Origin: ZC4RG20 sp036381515
Lineage (GTDB): Bacteria > Pseudomonadota > Gammaproteobacteria > Steroidobacterales > Rariloculaceae
Assembly: GCA_036381515.1 (NCBI GenBank)
Contig: DASVCR010000078.1
Span: 1-64,000, forward strand
DNA length: 64,000 nucleotides
Reading direction: 5' to 3'
Each line of letters opens with the position of its first letter. The first letter of the stretch is position 1. A model generated the notes under the pieces. The model saw nothing but the letters and a program-made list of their open reading frames with translations. It was not told the origin of the DNA and searched no databases. Positions 44,916 to 53,098 of this stretch are shown in pieces. The translations under genes were made by a program, and so were the position numbers.

Positions 44916-44940
44916 CTATCGAGCGCGAGAGACGCGCGCC

Positions 44941-45951
44941 TCAGTTCTGGTTCCGCACCTGCTGCTGACGCTCGTAGCGCGACGTCTCGATGTAACTGCG
45001 CACCTGGATGTTGCCCTCGTGGCACGCGTACTCGAAGATCTCGTAGTCGTTGTTCAGCACCCACGTGTAGGCCGCCGTCCACGGCCGCGTCTGCATGACG
45101 GGATCCGCGACGGTGATCTCGTACTCGAGGCGATCATCGCTGACGCGCGTGAAGCGCTCCGTGATGTGAAGCTCCTCGCTCGTCGGCGTGTTGTAGCGCG
45201 GCGACCCGCTCGTGCCGATGTTCGTCATGTGCGGGATGCCGTTGAAGTTCGTCGTCTCGACGACGAGCGTGTTGCCCTCCCAGCGGCCGCGTGACTCGCC
45301 CATCCACTGCTTGATCTCGGGATCGAGCGGCGGCCGGCCGTCGAGCGGAATGATGCGCGCCTCGTGGATCATCTCGAGCCGCAGCACGACATAGCCCGGC
45401 GTCTGGATGATCTCGATGCCGTTGTTGTACTGCATCGGGAACATCGACGCGGGCAGACCGCGCGTGATGCAGCGATCCCAGACGTCGAAGTCCTCGGGGC
45501 GATCCCACGTGTCGCGGAACCAGCTCGAGCCCATCGTCGGCGAGATCTGCTTGCCGAGCTCGGTCAGCTCCGGGAACTGGCCGTCCGGCGGATCGACGAT
45601 CAGCGACGCGACGCGCGTCGGGATCTGCCCGGCCTCGGCCCAGTGGCCCATGCCCATCCGGCCCGACTGAATCTCGCGTTCGTAGGCCGAGTTGCGGTTC
45701 GCGAGCTGCTCCTCGCGCTGCCTGTACTCCTCCTCCGTCAGCACGTTCCGCGTGCCGAACTCCGGCGGACGAACGAGCGGAACGCCGGTCATGTGATTCA
45801 CCGGCCACATGCCCTGCAGGTCGGGGTCGCCCCACGGCGTCCTCGGGTGCTCCCAGCTCGACTCCTGCGCGACGCTCGGCGCAGTCGCCCCGAGCAGGGC
45901 CGCGGCGACGCCTGCCGCGATCAGTCCGGGCCGCAAGATCCGCTCCTTCAT
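44941..45951 (-). CDS. Exported protein of unknown function (DLQG-type family, member 1)
   Basis: 336 residues with a signal peptide ending APSVAQE. The mature part begins WEHPRTPWGDPDLQGMWPVN, then has a region ending GRWEGNTLVVETTNFNG near residue 245 and RFTRVSDDRLEYEITVADPV, and closes with YEIFEYACHEGN. The gene at 48250 encodes a shorter relative with the same GRWEGDTLVVET / ITERFT-VTERFT / LEYE-LWYE pattern. Such proteins are common beside PQQ dehydrogenases in environmental bacteria but have no assigned role. GGAGGG lies 7 bases before ATG. The gene is convergent with the PQQ gene at 42906 and divergent from that at 46141. Confidence 0.75.
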   Translation of the reverse strand: MKERILRPGLIAAGVAAALLGATAPSVAQESSWEHPRTPWGDPDLQGMWPVNHMTGVPLVRPPEFGTRNVLTEEEYRQREEQLANRNSAYEREIQSGRMGMGHWAEAGQIPTRVASLIVDPPDGQFPELTELGKQISPTMGSSWFRDTWDRPEDFDVWDRCITRGLPASMFPMQYNNGIEIIQTPGYVVLRLEMIHEARIIPLDGRPPLDPEIKQWMGESRGRWEGNTLVVETTNFNGIPHMTNIGTSGSPRYNTPTSEELHITERFTRVSDDRLEYEITVADPVMQTRPWTAAYTWVLNNDYEIFEYACHEGNIQVRSYIETSRYERQQQVRNQN

Positions 45952-46140
45952 CGAAACCCTCCGTCGATTCGAAATTTTCGCTCGAGCCCGCAGAGCTTTC
46001 TCATCCGGACTCGCGAGTTCGCCGAGTATACGCGCTCGTCCGCGACAGCGTCGAACGCGGCGCCCTTGGGCTCGGGCACATTCAGCGTGTATCTTTAGCG
46101 CGATTCTGCCCGCCACGCGGCATTGCGGAGATCAAGAATA

Positions 46141-48078
46141 ATGAAGCGAATTCCGGCACTCGTCGCCGCGGGAGCGGCGGCGGCCTTCGTTGGCGCAGCG
46201 GGTTCCGACGCACGCGCCCAGGACAGCGACGCCCGATGGAGCAACAGTCACATGCCCGCCGGTGACTGGCGCACGATCCACCGCGATCTCGCCGCGACGC
46301 GCTACTCGCCGCTCGATCAGATCGACGTGCACAACGTCGCGAGCCTCGAGCGCGTCTGGACCTACCGCCTGAACGGCAACTCGACCGCGGTGCCGATCGT
46401 GATCGACGGCGTCATGTACGTGCCGAGCGGCGACCGCGTCGTCGCCCTCGACGGGAGCACCGGCGAGGAGAAGTGGGCTTATGTCGTCCCCCGGCCGGAA
46501 GGTCGGGGCGGCGGACCGGGCGGCGTGTCGACGCGCGGCGTCGGGTACTGGGCGGGCGACGCGAGCACGCCGCCGCGCATCCTCTTCATGGCCGGCTCGC
46601 GCCTCTACGCGGTCGACGCCGCGACCGGCACGCCGTCCGCGGGGTTCGGCGAGAACGGCAGCGTCGACGTCGGCGTACCGTACCGCGGCACGCCGACGAT
46701 CTACGGCAACGTCGCCGTGATCGGCGCGAACGTGAACGAGGTGCCGCAGGGGCCGCCCGGCAACCCGCGCGCGTTCGACGTGCGCACAGGCAGGAAGCTC
46801 TGGGAGTTTCAGACGGTGCCGCGCCCCGGCGAGCCCTACAACGAGACGTGGGGCGACGGCTGGGAGAACCGCTCCGGCACGAACATGTGGGCGTTTGCCG
46901 CGCCCGTCGACGCGGAGCGAGGAATCGTCTATCTGCCGATCGCGGGGCCCGCGGCGAACTACTACGGCGGCGACCGCCCGGGCGAGAACGTGTTCGCGAA
47001 CTCGATCGTCGCGGTCGACGCGGAAACCGGCGAGTACCTGTGGCATTTCCAGACGGTGCATCACGACCTCTGGGACTCCGACATGCCGTCCGCCGGCGCG
47101 CTGATCGACACGATCGTCGGCGGCCGGCGCGTGCCGTCGCTCGTGCACGTCGGCAAGACGAGCTACCTCTTCGTGCTGAACCGCGAGACCGGCGAGCCCG
47201 TGATCGACGTCGAGGAGCGGCCGGTGCCGAAGGGCGACGTGCCGGGCGAGTGGTACTCGCCGACGCAGCCGTTCCCGGTCAAGCCGCCCCCGCTCGCGCG
47301 CGTCAGCTTCACGCGCGACGAGATCGTGACGCCCGAGGAGACGACGCCCGAGCACTCGGCCGCGTGCCACAAGTTCTGGGAGATGAGCGGCGGCTTCTAC
47401 AACGCGGGGCCGTTCACGCCGTTCCTCTATCACGAGAAGGGGACTCCGCCCGCGTCGACGATCCAGTTCCCGGGCGGCACCGGCGGCGTCAACTGGGGCG
47501 GCGTCGCGGCGGACCCGACGACCGGCATCGTGTACGTGAACTCGCACGACACGTCGCTCGTCGGCTGGGTCGAGGACAAGGACCCGAACGTAACGTACAG
47601 CTTCGAGGCCGTCGGCTCGAGGCAGCCCTACGATCGCGCGAGCATCCTCGGCGTCGGGCCGTTCTTCAGCTTCAACGCGCCGATCAGCGGCGAGTTCGAC
47701 GAGCAAGGCAGGCCCGTCGGCCCGACCCTGCCCTGCCACCGGCCGCCGTGGGCGCGGCTGATCGCCGTCGACACGAACAAGGGCGAGATCCTGTGGGAGT
47801 CGGTGCTCGGGCTGAACGAGCTCCTGCCCGAGGGCAAGCAGCTCGTCGGCAACTCGGGCAGCGCAGGGCCCACGGTCACCGGCGGCGACCTCGTGTTCAT
47901 CGGCGCGACGAACGACCGGCGCTTCCGCGCGTTCGACGCCCGCACCGGCGAGGAGCTGTGGCACGCCGAGCTCGAAGCCAACGCGAACGCGAATCCGATG
48001 AGCTACGCGGATGCTCTCGGCAAGCAGCACGTCGCGATCGTCGCCGGAGACACGGTCAACGTATTTGCGTTACCCTGA
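46141..48078 (+). CDS. Periplasmic PQQ-dependent dehydrogenase, second of the cluster
   Basis: 645 residues. The signal peptide ends ARAQDS. Propeller blades follow the pattern YSPLDQIDVHNVASLERVWT, LDGSTGEEKWAYV, VDAETGEYLWHFQTVHHDLW and FDARTGEELWHAELE. HHDLWDSDMPSAG is again the glucose-dehydrogenase-like signature. A CHK pair (AACHKFWEM) lies near residue 405 but is not a haem motif, which requires CxxCH. No cytochrome domain and no membrane helix are present. It lies upstream of, and on the same strand as, the exported unknown (48250) and DUF6152 (49194) genes. Confidence 0.88.
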   Translation: MKRIPALVAAGAAAAFVGAAGSDARAQDSDARWSNSHMPAGDWRTIHRDLAATRYSPLDQIDVHNVASLERVWTYRLNGNSTAVPIVIDGVMYVPSGDRVVALDGSTGEEKWAYVVPRPEGRGGGPGGVSTRGVGYWAGDASTPPRILFMAGSRLYAVDAATGTPSAGFGENGSVDVGVPYRGTPTIYGNVAVIGANVNEVPQGPPGNPRAFDVRTGRKLWEFQTVPRPGEPYNETWGDGWENRSGTNMWAFAAPVDAERGIVYLPIAGPAANYYGGDRPGENVFANSIVAVDAETGEYLWHFQTVHHDLWDSDMPSAGALIDTIVGGRRVPSLVHVGKTSYLFVLNRETGEPVIDVEERPVPKGDVPGEWYSPTQPFPVKPPPLARVSFTRDEIVTPEETTPEHSAACHKFWEMSGGFYNAGPFTPFLYHEKGTPPASTIQFPGGTGGVNWGGVAADPTTGIVYVNSHDTSLVGWVEDKDPNVTYSFEAVGSRQPYDRASILGVGPFFSFNAPISGEFDEQGRPVGPTLPCHRPPWARLIAVDTNKGEILWESVLGLNELLPEGKQLVGNSGSAGPTVTGGDLVFIGATNDRRFRAFDARTGEELWHAELEANANANPMSYADALGKQHVAIVAGDTVNVFALP

Positions 48079-48249
48079 GCGCCCCGGAGAGGGCCGGCGG
48101 AGCGAGCACGCTAGGGAAAATCAGGATCGCCCTTGTAGAAAATTAAGATCGCCGGGGGCCGGGAACGGGGTACTGTCGCACCCGTTCCTGCGGACCTCGG
48201 GCATTTTGCAAAACAGGTCCCGGTAACTATGGCAGAGGAGAGCTTTCAG

Positions 48250-49068
48250 ATGCGAAATCGATTGGCAGGCGCTATCGCGACGGCCCTGGCAGTGGCCGTC
48301 ACCGCGGGTACCGCGCAAGCGCAGCAACAAGAGCGACCGGAGCGCCTGTTGGGCAAGCCCAACCTGAACGGGATTTGGCAGGCGATGAACACTGCGTACT
48401 GGAACCTCGAGGCGCATTCGGCCGAGCAGATCGAGGAGTTCTGGCAGATGGGCGCCTTCGCCGCGATCCCGGCAGGACAGAGCGTCGTCCGCGAAGGCAA
48501 GATCCCGTACAAGCCCGAAGCCCTCGCACAGCGCGACGAGAACCGCAAGAACTGGCCCGAGGCCGACCCCGCCGCGAAGTGCTACATGCCCGGGATTCCG
48601 CGCGCCACGTATCAGCCCTTCCCGTTCCAGATCTTCCAGGGGGACGGCGACATCCTGATGGTCTACCCGTTCGCGTCGACGAACCGGGTCATCAACATGG
48701 TCGAGCACCAGCCCGCCGTCGTCGACACGTGGATGGGCTACTCGAACGGCCGCTGGGAAGGCGACACGCTAGTCGTAGAAACCGAAGGGTTCAACGGCAA
48801 GACGTGGCTCGACCGCGCGGGTAACTTCGCGAGCCGCACGCTGAAGGTCACCGAGCGCTTCACGCCGCGCGGGCCGGACCACCTCTGGTACGAGGCGACG
48901 CTCGAGGATCCGGCTACGTTCTCGTCGCCGTGGACGATCGAGATGATGCTGTACCGTAACGTCGAGCCGAATGCGCAGCTGCTCGAGTTCAAGTGCGTGC
49001 CGTTCGCCGACATGCTGCTGTACCACGATCTGCTGCTTCCGCAGGACCAGCAGCCACAGCAAGATTGA
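48250..49068 (+). CDS. Exported protein of unknown function (DLQG-type family, member 2)
   Basis: 272 residues. The signal peptide ends TAQAQQQ. It starts ERLLGKPNLNGIWQAMNTAY and has the shared core GRWEGDTLVVETEGFNGKTW, then LKVTERFTPRGPDHLWYEAT. It is a shorter relative of the protein encoded at 44941-45951. The last third reads NVEPNAQLLEFKCVPFADML, with a conserved Cys near the end. Placement between a PQQ dehydrogenase and a DUF6152 gene on one strand suggests they form one functional group, perhaps in the periplasm. No catalytic motif is recognised. Confidence 0.75.
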   Translation: MRNRLAGAIATALAVAVTAGTAQAQQQERPERLLGKPNLNGIWQAMNTAYWNLEAHSAEQIEEFWQMGAFAAIPAGQSVVREGKIPYKPEALAQRDENRKNWPEADPAAKCYMPGIPRATYQPFPFQIFQGDGDILMVYPFASTNRVINMVEHQPAVVDTWMGYSNGRWEGDTLVVETEGFNGKTWLDRAGNFASRTLKVTERFTPRGPDHLWYEATLEDPATFSSPWTIEMMLYRNVEPNAQLLEFKCVPFADMLLYHDLLLPQDQQPQQD

Positions 49069-49193
49069 GAAAGCGACCGGAACAAACCCATACGAACTGG
49101 TCTAAAATGTCAGCCGACGAGCACGCACCGAGACGATTTGTTAAATACCCGGACGAAGTGCGAAGCGATCAGCTGAAATAGGAGTAAGAGGTT

Positions 49194-49589
49194 ATGCGAA
49201 AGACGTTTTTGAGCATCGCGGCCGGGGCCGGATTCATGCTCTCCGCCGGATCGGCGCTCGCGCATCATTCCTTTGCTGCGGAGTTCGACCGCAACAAGCC
49301 CGTGTCTCTCGAGGGCGTGGTCGTGGAGTTCGAGTGGGTCAATCCGCACTCGTGGCTGCACATCGACGTCACGAAGCCGGACGGCACGGTCGAGCGCTGG
49401 ATGATCGAGGGCGGTGCGCCGAGCGCCCTGCTCCGCCGAGGCTGGACGCGTGACACGCTCCCGCCCGGAACGAAGGTCCAGGTCACCGGCTTCCAGGCGA
49501 AGGACGGCTCGCTCCGAGCGAACTCGACGGGCGTCGTGTTCCCGGACGGCACGAGCCTCGACCTCGGCGGCACTCGCGTCGACCAGTAA
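49194..49589 (+). CDS. DUF6152-family exported protein
   Basis: 131 residues. The signal peptide ends at GSALAHHSF. The mature part, HHSFAAEFDRNKPVSLEGVV followed by FEWVNPHSWLHIDV and WMIEGGAPSALLRRGW, matches the DUF6152 pattern: an HHS start, a strand with WVNPH, then GG-P-ALLRRG. It is a small beta-barrel-like (OB-fold-like) protein of unknown role that is commonly found near PQQ dehydrogenases. AGGAG lies about 9 bases before the ATG. A strong terminator follows, so it is likely the last gene of the secreted module. Confidence 0.85.
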   Translation: MRKTFLSIAAGAGFMLSAGSALAHHSFAAEFDRNKPVSLEGVVVEFEWVNPHSWLHIDVTKPDGTVERWMIEGGAPSALLRRGWTRDTLPPGTKVQVTGFQAKDGSLRANSTGVVFPDGTSLDLGGTRVDQ

Positions 49590-49629
49590 CACCGACGGCC
49601 CTCGCCGCGCGAGGGCCTGCACGGACGAA

Positions 49630-49662
49630 GGAACGGGGCCCTCGGGCCCCGTTTCCTTTTTT
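49630..49662 (+). terminator. Intrinsic terminator after the secreted module
   Basis: A GC-rich stem (CGGGGCC with GGCCCCG, loop CTCG) extended by GGAA/TTTCC is followed by six T. It ends transcription after the DUF6152 gene, before the aldolase operon. Confidence 0.88.
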
Positions 49663-49678
49663 CGTGCCCCCGCCATTC

Positions 49679-49710
49679 GCGACAATACCGCGTCGATCAA
49701 GTATATTGTC
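49679..49710 (+). promoter_or_regulatory. Promoter of the aldolase/DhaLK operon with inverted repeat
   Basis: A -35-like GCGACA (49679-49684) and -10 TATATT (49702-49707) are 17 bases apart, upstream of the aldolase start at 49760. An inverted repeat GACAATA (49681-49687) and TATTGTC (49704-49710), separated by 16 bases, overlaps both boxes. A repressor bound there would block the polymerase. No regulator gene lies next door. Confidence 0.5.
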
Positions 49711-49759
49711 TCGCTGTTTCCACACCTTTATTTGCCCGCGCGGCGAAGGAGAAAGAAAG

Positions 49760-50638
49760 ATGCCGCTCGTCAATATGAAGCCGGTTCTGGCCGAGGCGAA
49801 GTCGCAGGGATATGCGGTCGCGGCCTTCAATCCGGTCGACTATGCGTCGATGAAAGCAATGGTGGCCGCAGCCGAGGAGCTGAATGCGCCCGTCATCGTC
49901 CAGACGTCCGCGAAGACGATCAAGTACTACGGCCATCGTGCGCTCGTCGAATGGATGCGTGAGATCGCCGGCGAGTCCCCGGTCCCCGTCGTGCTGCATC
50001 TCGACCACGGCAAGGACTTCGAGATGATCAAGAAGTGCGTCGAGATGGGCTGGACCTCGGTCATGATCGACGCGTCCGAGTACCCGTTCGAGAAGAACCT
50101 CGAGCTGTCGCGCCGCGTCGTCGACATCGCGTCGGCGAAGAGCGTCGGCGTCGAGGCGGAGATCGGGCAGATCATGGGCGTCGAGGACGACATGGTCGTC
50201 GACGAGAAAGACTCGCATTACACCGATCCGAACGAGGCCGAGAAGTTCTGCCGTGAGCTCGATCTCGCCGCGTTCGCCGCCGCGATCGGCACGGCGCACG
50301 GCTACTACAAGGGCGAGCCGAACGTTCGTTTCGACTTGATCGAAGAGATCAACAAGCGCACCGGCGTGCCGATGGCGCTGCACGGCGGCACGGGTCTCTC
50401 GGACGAGGTGATCCAGCGCTGCATCAAGCTCGGCTGCGCGAAGATCAACATCTCCACGAACCTGAAGCACGTCTTCATCGACAGCTTCGTCGGGTATCAC
50501 GAGCAGAACCCGAAGGACTACGAGCCTCTGCGGGTGCTCGGCGCCCAGTTCGAAGCGATGAAGGCGCTCTTCAAGGAGAAGATCCAGCAGTTCGGCGGCG
50601 CGAACCGGGCGCCCGAGCTCCTCGCGAAGGTCGCGTGA
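49760..50638 (+). CDS. Class II fructose-bisphosphate-type aldolase
   Basis: 292 residues. The zinc and substrate residues typical of class II aldolases are seen: LHLDHGKD (D82 and H83), VEAEIGQIMGVED, IGTAHGYYKGEP and MALHGGTGLSDE, followed by KINISTNLK. It cleaves or forms a ketose bisphosphate using dihydroxyacetone phosphate. Relatives act on fructose-1,6-bisphosphate, tagatose bisphosphate or sedoheptulose bisphosphate, and sequence alone does not decide. It begins an operon with a CbbY-like phosphatase, DhaL, DhaK and phosphoglycolate phosphatase. GAAGGAG lies upstream of the ATG. Confidence 0.9.
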   Translation: MPLVNMKPVLAEAKSQGYAVAAFNPVDYASMKAMVAAAEELNAPVIVQTSAKTIKYYGHRALVEWMREIAGESPVPVVLHLDHGKDFEMIKKCVEMGWTSVMIDASEYPFEKNLELSRRVVDIASAKSVGVEAEIGQIMGVEDDMVVDEKDSHYTDPNEAEKFCRELDLAAFAAAIGTAHGYYKGEPNVRFDLIEEINKRTGVPMALHGGTGLSDEVIQRCIKLGCAKINISTNLKHVFIDSFVGYHEQNPKDYEPLRVLGAQFEAMKALFKEKIQQFGGANRAPELLAKVA

Positions 50639-50645
50639 GCCCGCG

Positions 50646-51371
50646 ATGACGATGCAAGCGTTGATTTTCGACTGCGACGGCGTGCTCGTCGACACGGAAC
50701 GCGACGGTCATCGCGTCGCGTTCAACCGAGCCTTCGCGGAGATGGGGCTCGACGTCTCGTGGGACGTCGAGCTCTACGGCGAGCTTCTGAAGGTCGCCGG
50801 CGGAAAGGAACGGATGACGGCGTACTTCGAGAAGGCTGGCTGGCCGGCCGAAGCGAAGGACAAGACCGCGTTCATCGCCGAGCTCCACAAGCGCAAGACG
50901 GCGATCTTCAAGGACATGATCGCGACGGGCCAGCTTCCGCTGCGCTCCGGCATCAACCGCATCATCGACGAGGCGTCCGCCGCAGGCATCCGCCTCGGGG
51001 TCTGCACGACGTCGAATCCGATCTCGGTGGACGGCGTGCTCGACCTGATGGGCCCAGAGCGCAAGCGCAAGTTCGAGTTCGTCCTCGCCGGCGACGTGGT
51101 CTCGAAGAAAAAGCCGGATCCGGAAATCTACAATCTCGCGAAAGAGCGGCTCGGCCTGCCCGGCTCGAGCTGCATGGTCATCGAGGATAGCCGTAACGGT
51201 CTGCTCGCCGCGCACGGCGCCGGCATGCCGTGCCTGATCACGACGAGCACGTACACGATCAACGAGAACTTCGATCACGCGGTCAAGGTCGTGCCCGAGC
51301 TGGGCGATCCGCCCAACGTCCTCGTGACGCTCGCCGACCTGAAGGCGCTCGCGGCCGAACGCGCCGCCTAA
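50646..51371 (+). CDS. CbbY-like HAD phosphatase
   Basis: 241 residues. HAD motifs are FDCDGVLVDTE (nucleophile and acid), CTTSNPISVDG (motif II), KKKPDPEIYN (motif III lysine) and IEDSRNGLLAA (motif IV). The cap holds GGKERMTAYF, a hallmark of CbbY proteins. CbbY dephosphorylates xylulose-1,5-bisphosphate, a misfire product of RuBisCO. The gap to the aldolase stop is 7 bases. In this operon another sugar bisphosphate may be the target. The resemblance to CbbY is from memory, not from a search. Confidence 0.8.
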   Translation: MTMQALIFDCDGVLVDTERDGHRVAFNRAFAEMGLDVSWDVELYGELLKVAGGKERMTAYFEKAGWPAEAKDKTAFIAELHKRKTAIFKDMIATGQLPLRSGINRIIDEASAAGIRLGVCTTSNPISVDGVLDLMGPERKRKFEFVLAGDVVSKKKPDPEIYNLAKERLGLPGSSCMVIEDSRNGLLAAHGAGMPCLITTSTYTINENFDHAVKVVPELGDPPNVLVTLADLKALAAERAA

Positions 51372-51397
51372 GCGGCTTGCACGAGAGGAACGACAAC

Positions 51398-52057
51398 ATG
51401 AAGGAAATCACGCTTGCGGACGTCGAACGCGCGATCCAATCGATCGCGGATACGGCGCTGCGCAACGAAAAGTATTTCTCGGAGCTCGATTCGGCCGCCG
51501 GCGACGCCGATTTCGGCGTCTCCCTCGCGTCCGGCTTTCGCGTTGTGCAGAAGGACTGGGACCAGCTCGACCGCAGCTCGATCGGCGCGTTCCTGTTGAA
51601 GATCAGCATGATCATCAGCAGGAACGTCGGCGGCTGCTCGGGACCGATCTGGGGCACCGGGTTCATGCGGGCCGCCGCGCTGTCGCGCGACAAGACGAGC
51701 ATCACGCTCGACGAGCTCGAGAAGATGCTGACGGCGGCGATCGAGGGGATCCAGCAGCGCGGCGGCGCGGTCGCCGGCGACAAGACGCTGCTCGACGCGC
51801 TGATCCCGGTGCGCGACAAGATCAAGGAGTACGTCGGCCGCGACGATGCCGATCCCGGCGAGGTGCTGCGCGAGGCGGCGGCCGTCGCGACCGACGCGAT
51901 CGAGCGTACGCGCGACTGGGTCGCGAAGCGCGGCCGTCAGTCGTTCACGGGCGAGCGCAGCATCGGAAGCCCCGATCCCGGCATCGTGGCGGTTGCGACG
52001 ATGCTGAACGACCTCTGCAAAGCGGTCGGCGTCGAGCCGGTGAGCAAGGCGAGCTGA
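51398..52057 (+). CDS. dhaL: Dihydroxyacetone kinase-type ADP/ATP-binding subunit DhaL
   Basis: 219 residues. The nucleotide-binding motifs are present but slightly changed: the usual GDADHG reads GDADFG (LDSAAGDADFGVSLASGF), GASGP reads GCSGP, GDKTLLDALIP is intact, and GERSIGSPDPGIVAV closes the site. The acidic residues that hold the metals remain, while the His of the loop is Phe. With DhaK it phosphorylates dihydroxyacetone or a related ketose. No DhaM phosphocarrier is nearby, so ATP is the probable donor. An ATG 26 bases after the phosphatase stop starts it. Confidence 0.88.
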   Translation: MKEITLADVERAIQSIADTALRNEKYFSELDSAAGDADFGVSLASGFRVVQKDWDQLDRSSIGAFLLKISMIISRNVGGCSGPIWGTGFMRAAALSRDKTSITLDELEKMLTAAIEGIQQRGGAVAGDKTLLDALIPVRDKIKEYVGRDDADPGEVLREAAAVATDAIERTRDWVAKRGRQSFTGERSIGSPDPGIVAVATMLNDLCKAVGVEPVSKAS

Positions 52058-52102
52058 TCCATCCGCATCATTGACAATACCAACAACCCTGGGGGCCAGG
52101 TC

Positions 52103-53098
52103 ATGAAGAAATTCGTCAACGATCCCGCGAACTTCGTACCGGAGATGCTCGAGGGCGTCGCGCTCGCCAATCCCGAGCTGCTGCGCTACAAGCCCGAGTA
52201 CAACATCATCTACCGCGCCGACCGGCCGCGCGACGACAAGGTGTCGATCGTGCAGGGATCGGGCAGCGGTCACGAGCCGGCGCACATCATGGCCGTCGGC
52301 CCCGGCATGCTCGATGCCGCATCGCCGGGCAACGTATTCTCCGCGCCGCCGATGGAGTTCTGCTATGAGTGCATCAAGCTGATGAACTCGCCGAAGGGCG
52401 TCCTGGTGCTGATCAACAACTATCAGGGCGACCGGATGAACTGGGACATGGCGGTCGAGATGGCCCAGGCCGAGGGCATCAACGTCAAGAGCTTCGTGAT
52501 CGACGACGACGTCGCCGTGCAGGATTCGACGCACACGGTCGGCCGTCGCGGTGTCGCCGGCAACTTCTTCGTGATCAAGGCCTGCGGCGCGGCTGCCGAG
52601 AAGGGCGCGAGCCTCGACGACCTGCTCAAGCTCGCGGCGAAAGTGAACAGCCAGGTGCGCACGATGGGCATCGCGCTGACGTCGTGCACTCCGCCCGCGA
52701 AGGGCACGCCGATCTTCGAGATCGGGCCGGACGAGATGGAGGTCGGCGTCGGCATCCACGGCGAGCCGGGCCGCCGGCGCGACAAGCTGAAGAGCGCCGA
52801 CGCGATCGTCGACGAGCTTTTCGATGCCGTCTACAACGACCTGCCGTTCAAGTCGGGCGACCGCGTCGCGGTCATGATCAACGGCCTCGGCGGCACGCCG
52901 ATCAGCGAGCTCTACATCCTCTATCGCCGCGCGGCGCAGCGCTGCAAGGAGAAGGGTCTCACGATCGTCCGCAACTACGTCGGCGAGTACTGCACGTCGC
53001 TCGAGATGGCCGGCGCTTCGCTCACGCTGCTGCGCCTCGACAACGAGCTCGAGGAGCTGCTCGCGGCGCCGGCCGAGATCGCGGTCCGCGTATTTTGA
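52103..53098 (+). CDS. dhaK: Dihydroxyacetone kinase-type substrate-binding subunit DhaK
   Basis: 331 residues. The substrate site is intact: GSGSGHEPAHIMAVG near residue 55, D110 in NNYQGDRMNWD, and H219 in VGVGIHGEPG, which holds the substrate as a hemiaminal in E. coli DhaK (there H218). The second domain has GDRVAVMINGLGGTPISELY. It starts MKKFVNDPANFVPEMLEG, like the family. It binds dihydroxyacetone or a related ketose. DhaL lies upstream, and the following gene starts inside its stop codon. DhaKL relatives also phosphorylate erythrulose-type ketoses, so the substrate is open. Confidence 0.92.
   Translation: MKKFVNDPANFVPEMLEGVALANPELLRYKPEYNIIYRADRPRDDKVSIVQGSGSGHEPAHIMAVGPGMLDAASPGNVFSAPPMEFCYECIKLMNSPKGVLVLINNYQGDRMNWDMAVEMAQAEGINVKSFVIDDDVAVQDSTHTVGRRGVAGNFFVIKACGAAAEKGASLDDLLKLAAKVNSQVRTMGIALTSCTPPAKGTPIFEIGPDEMEVGVGIHGEPGRRRDKLKSADAIVDELFDAVYNDLPFKSGDRVAVMINGLGGTPISELYILYRRAAQRCKEKGLTIVRNYVGEYCTSLEMAGASLTLLRLDNELEELLAAPAEIAVRVF

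Noticed and set aside
45020..45034. TGGCACG as a second sigma-54 promoter
   Set aside because: No TTGC lies at the required distance, and the site is inside a coding region.
47355..47372. A haem c motif in the PQQ dehydrogenase at 46141
   Set aside because: The sequence is AACHK; CxxCH requires a second cysteine three residues before CH, which is absent.
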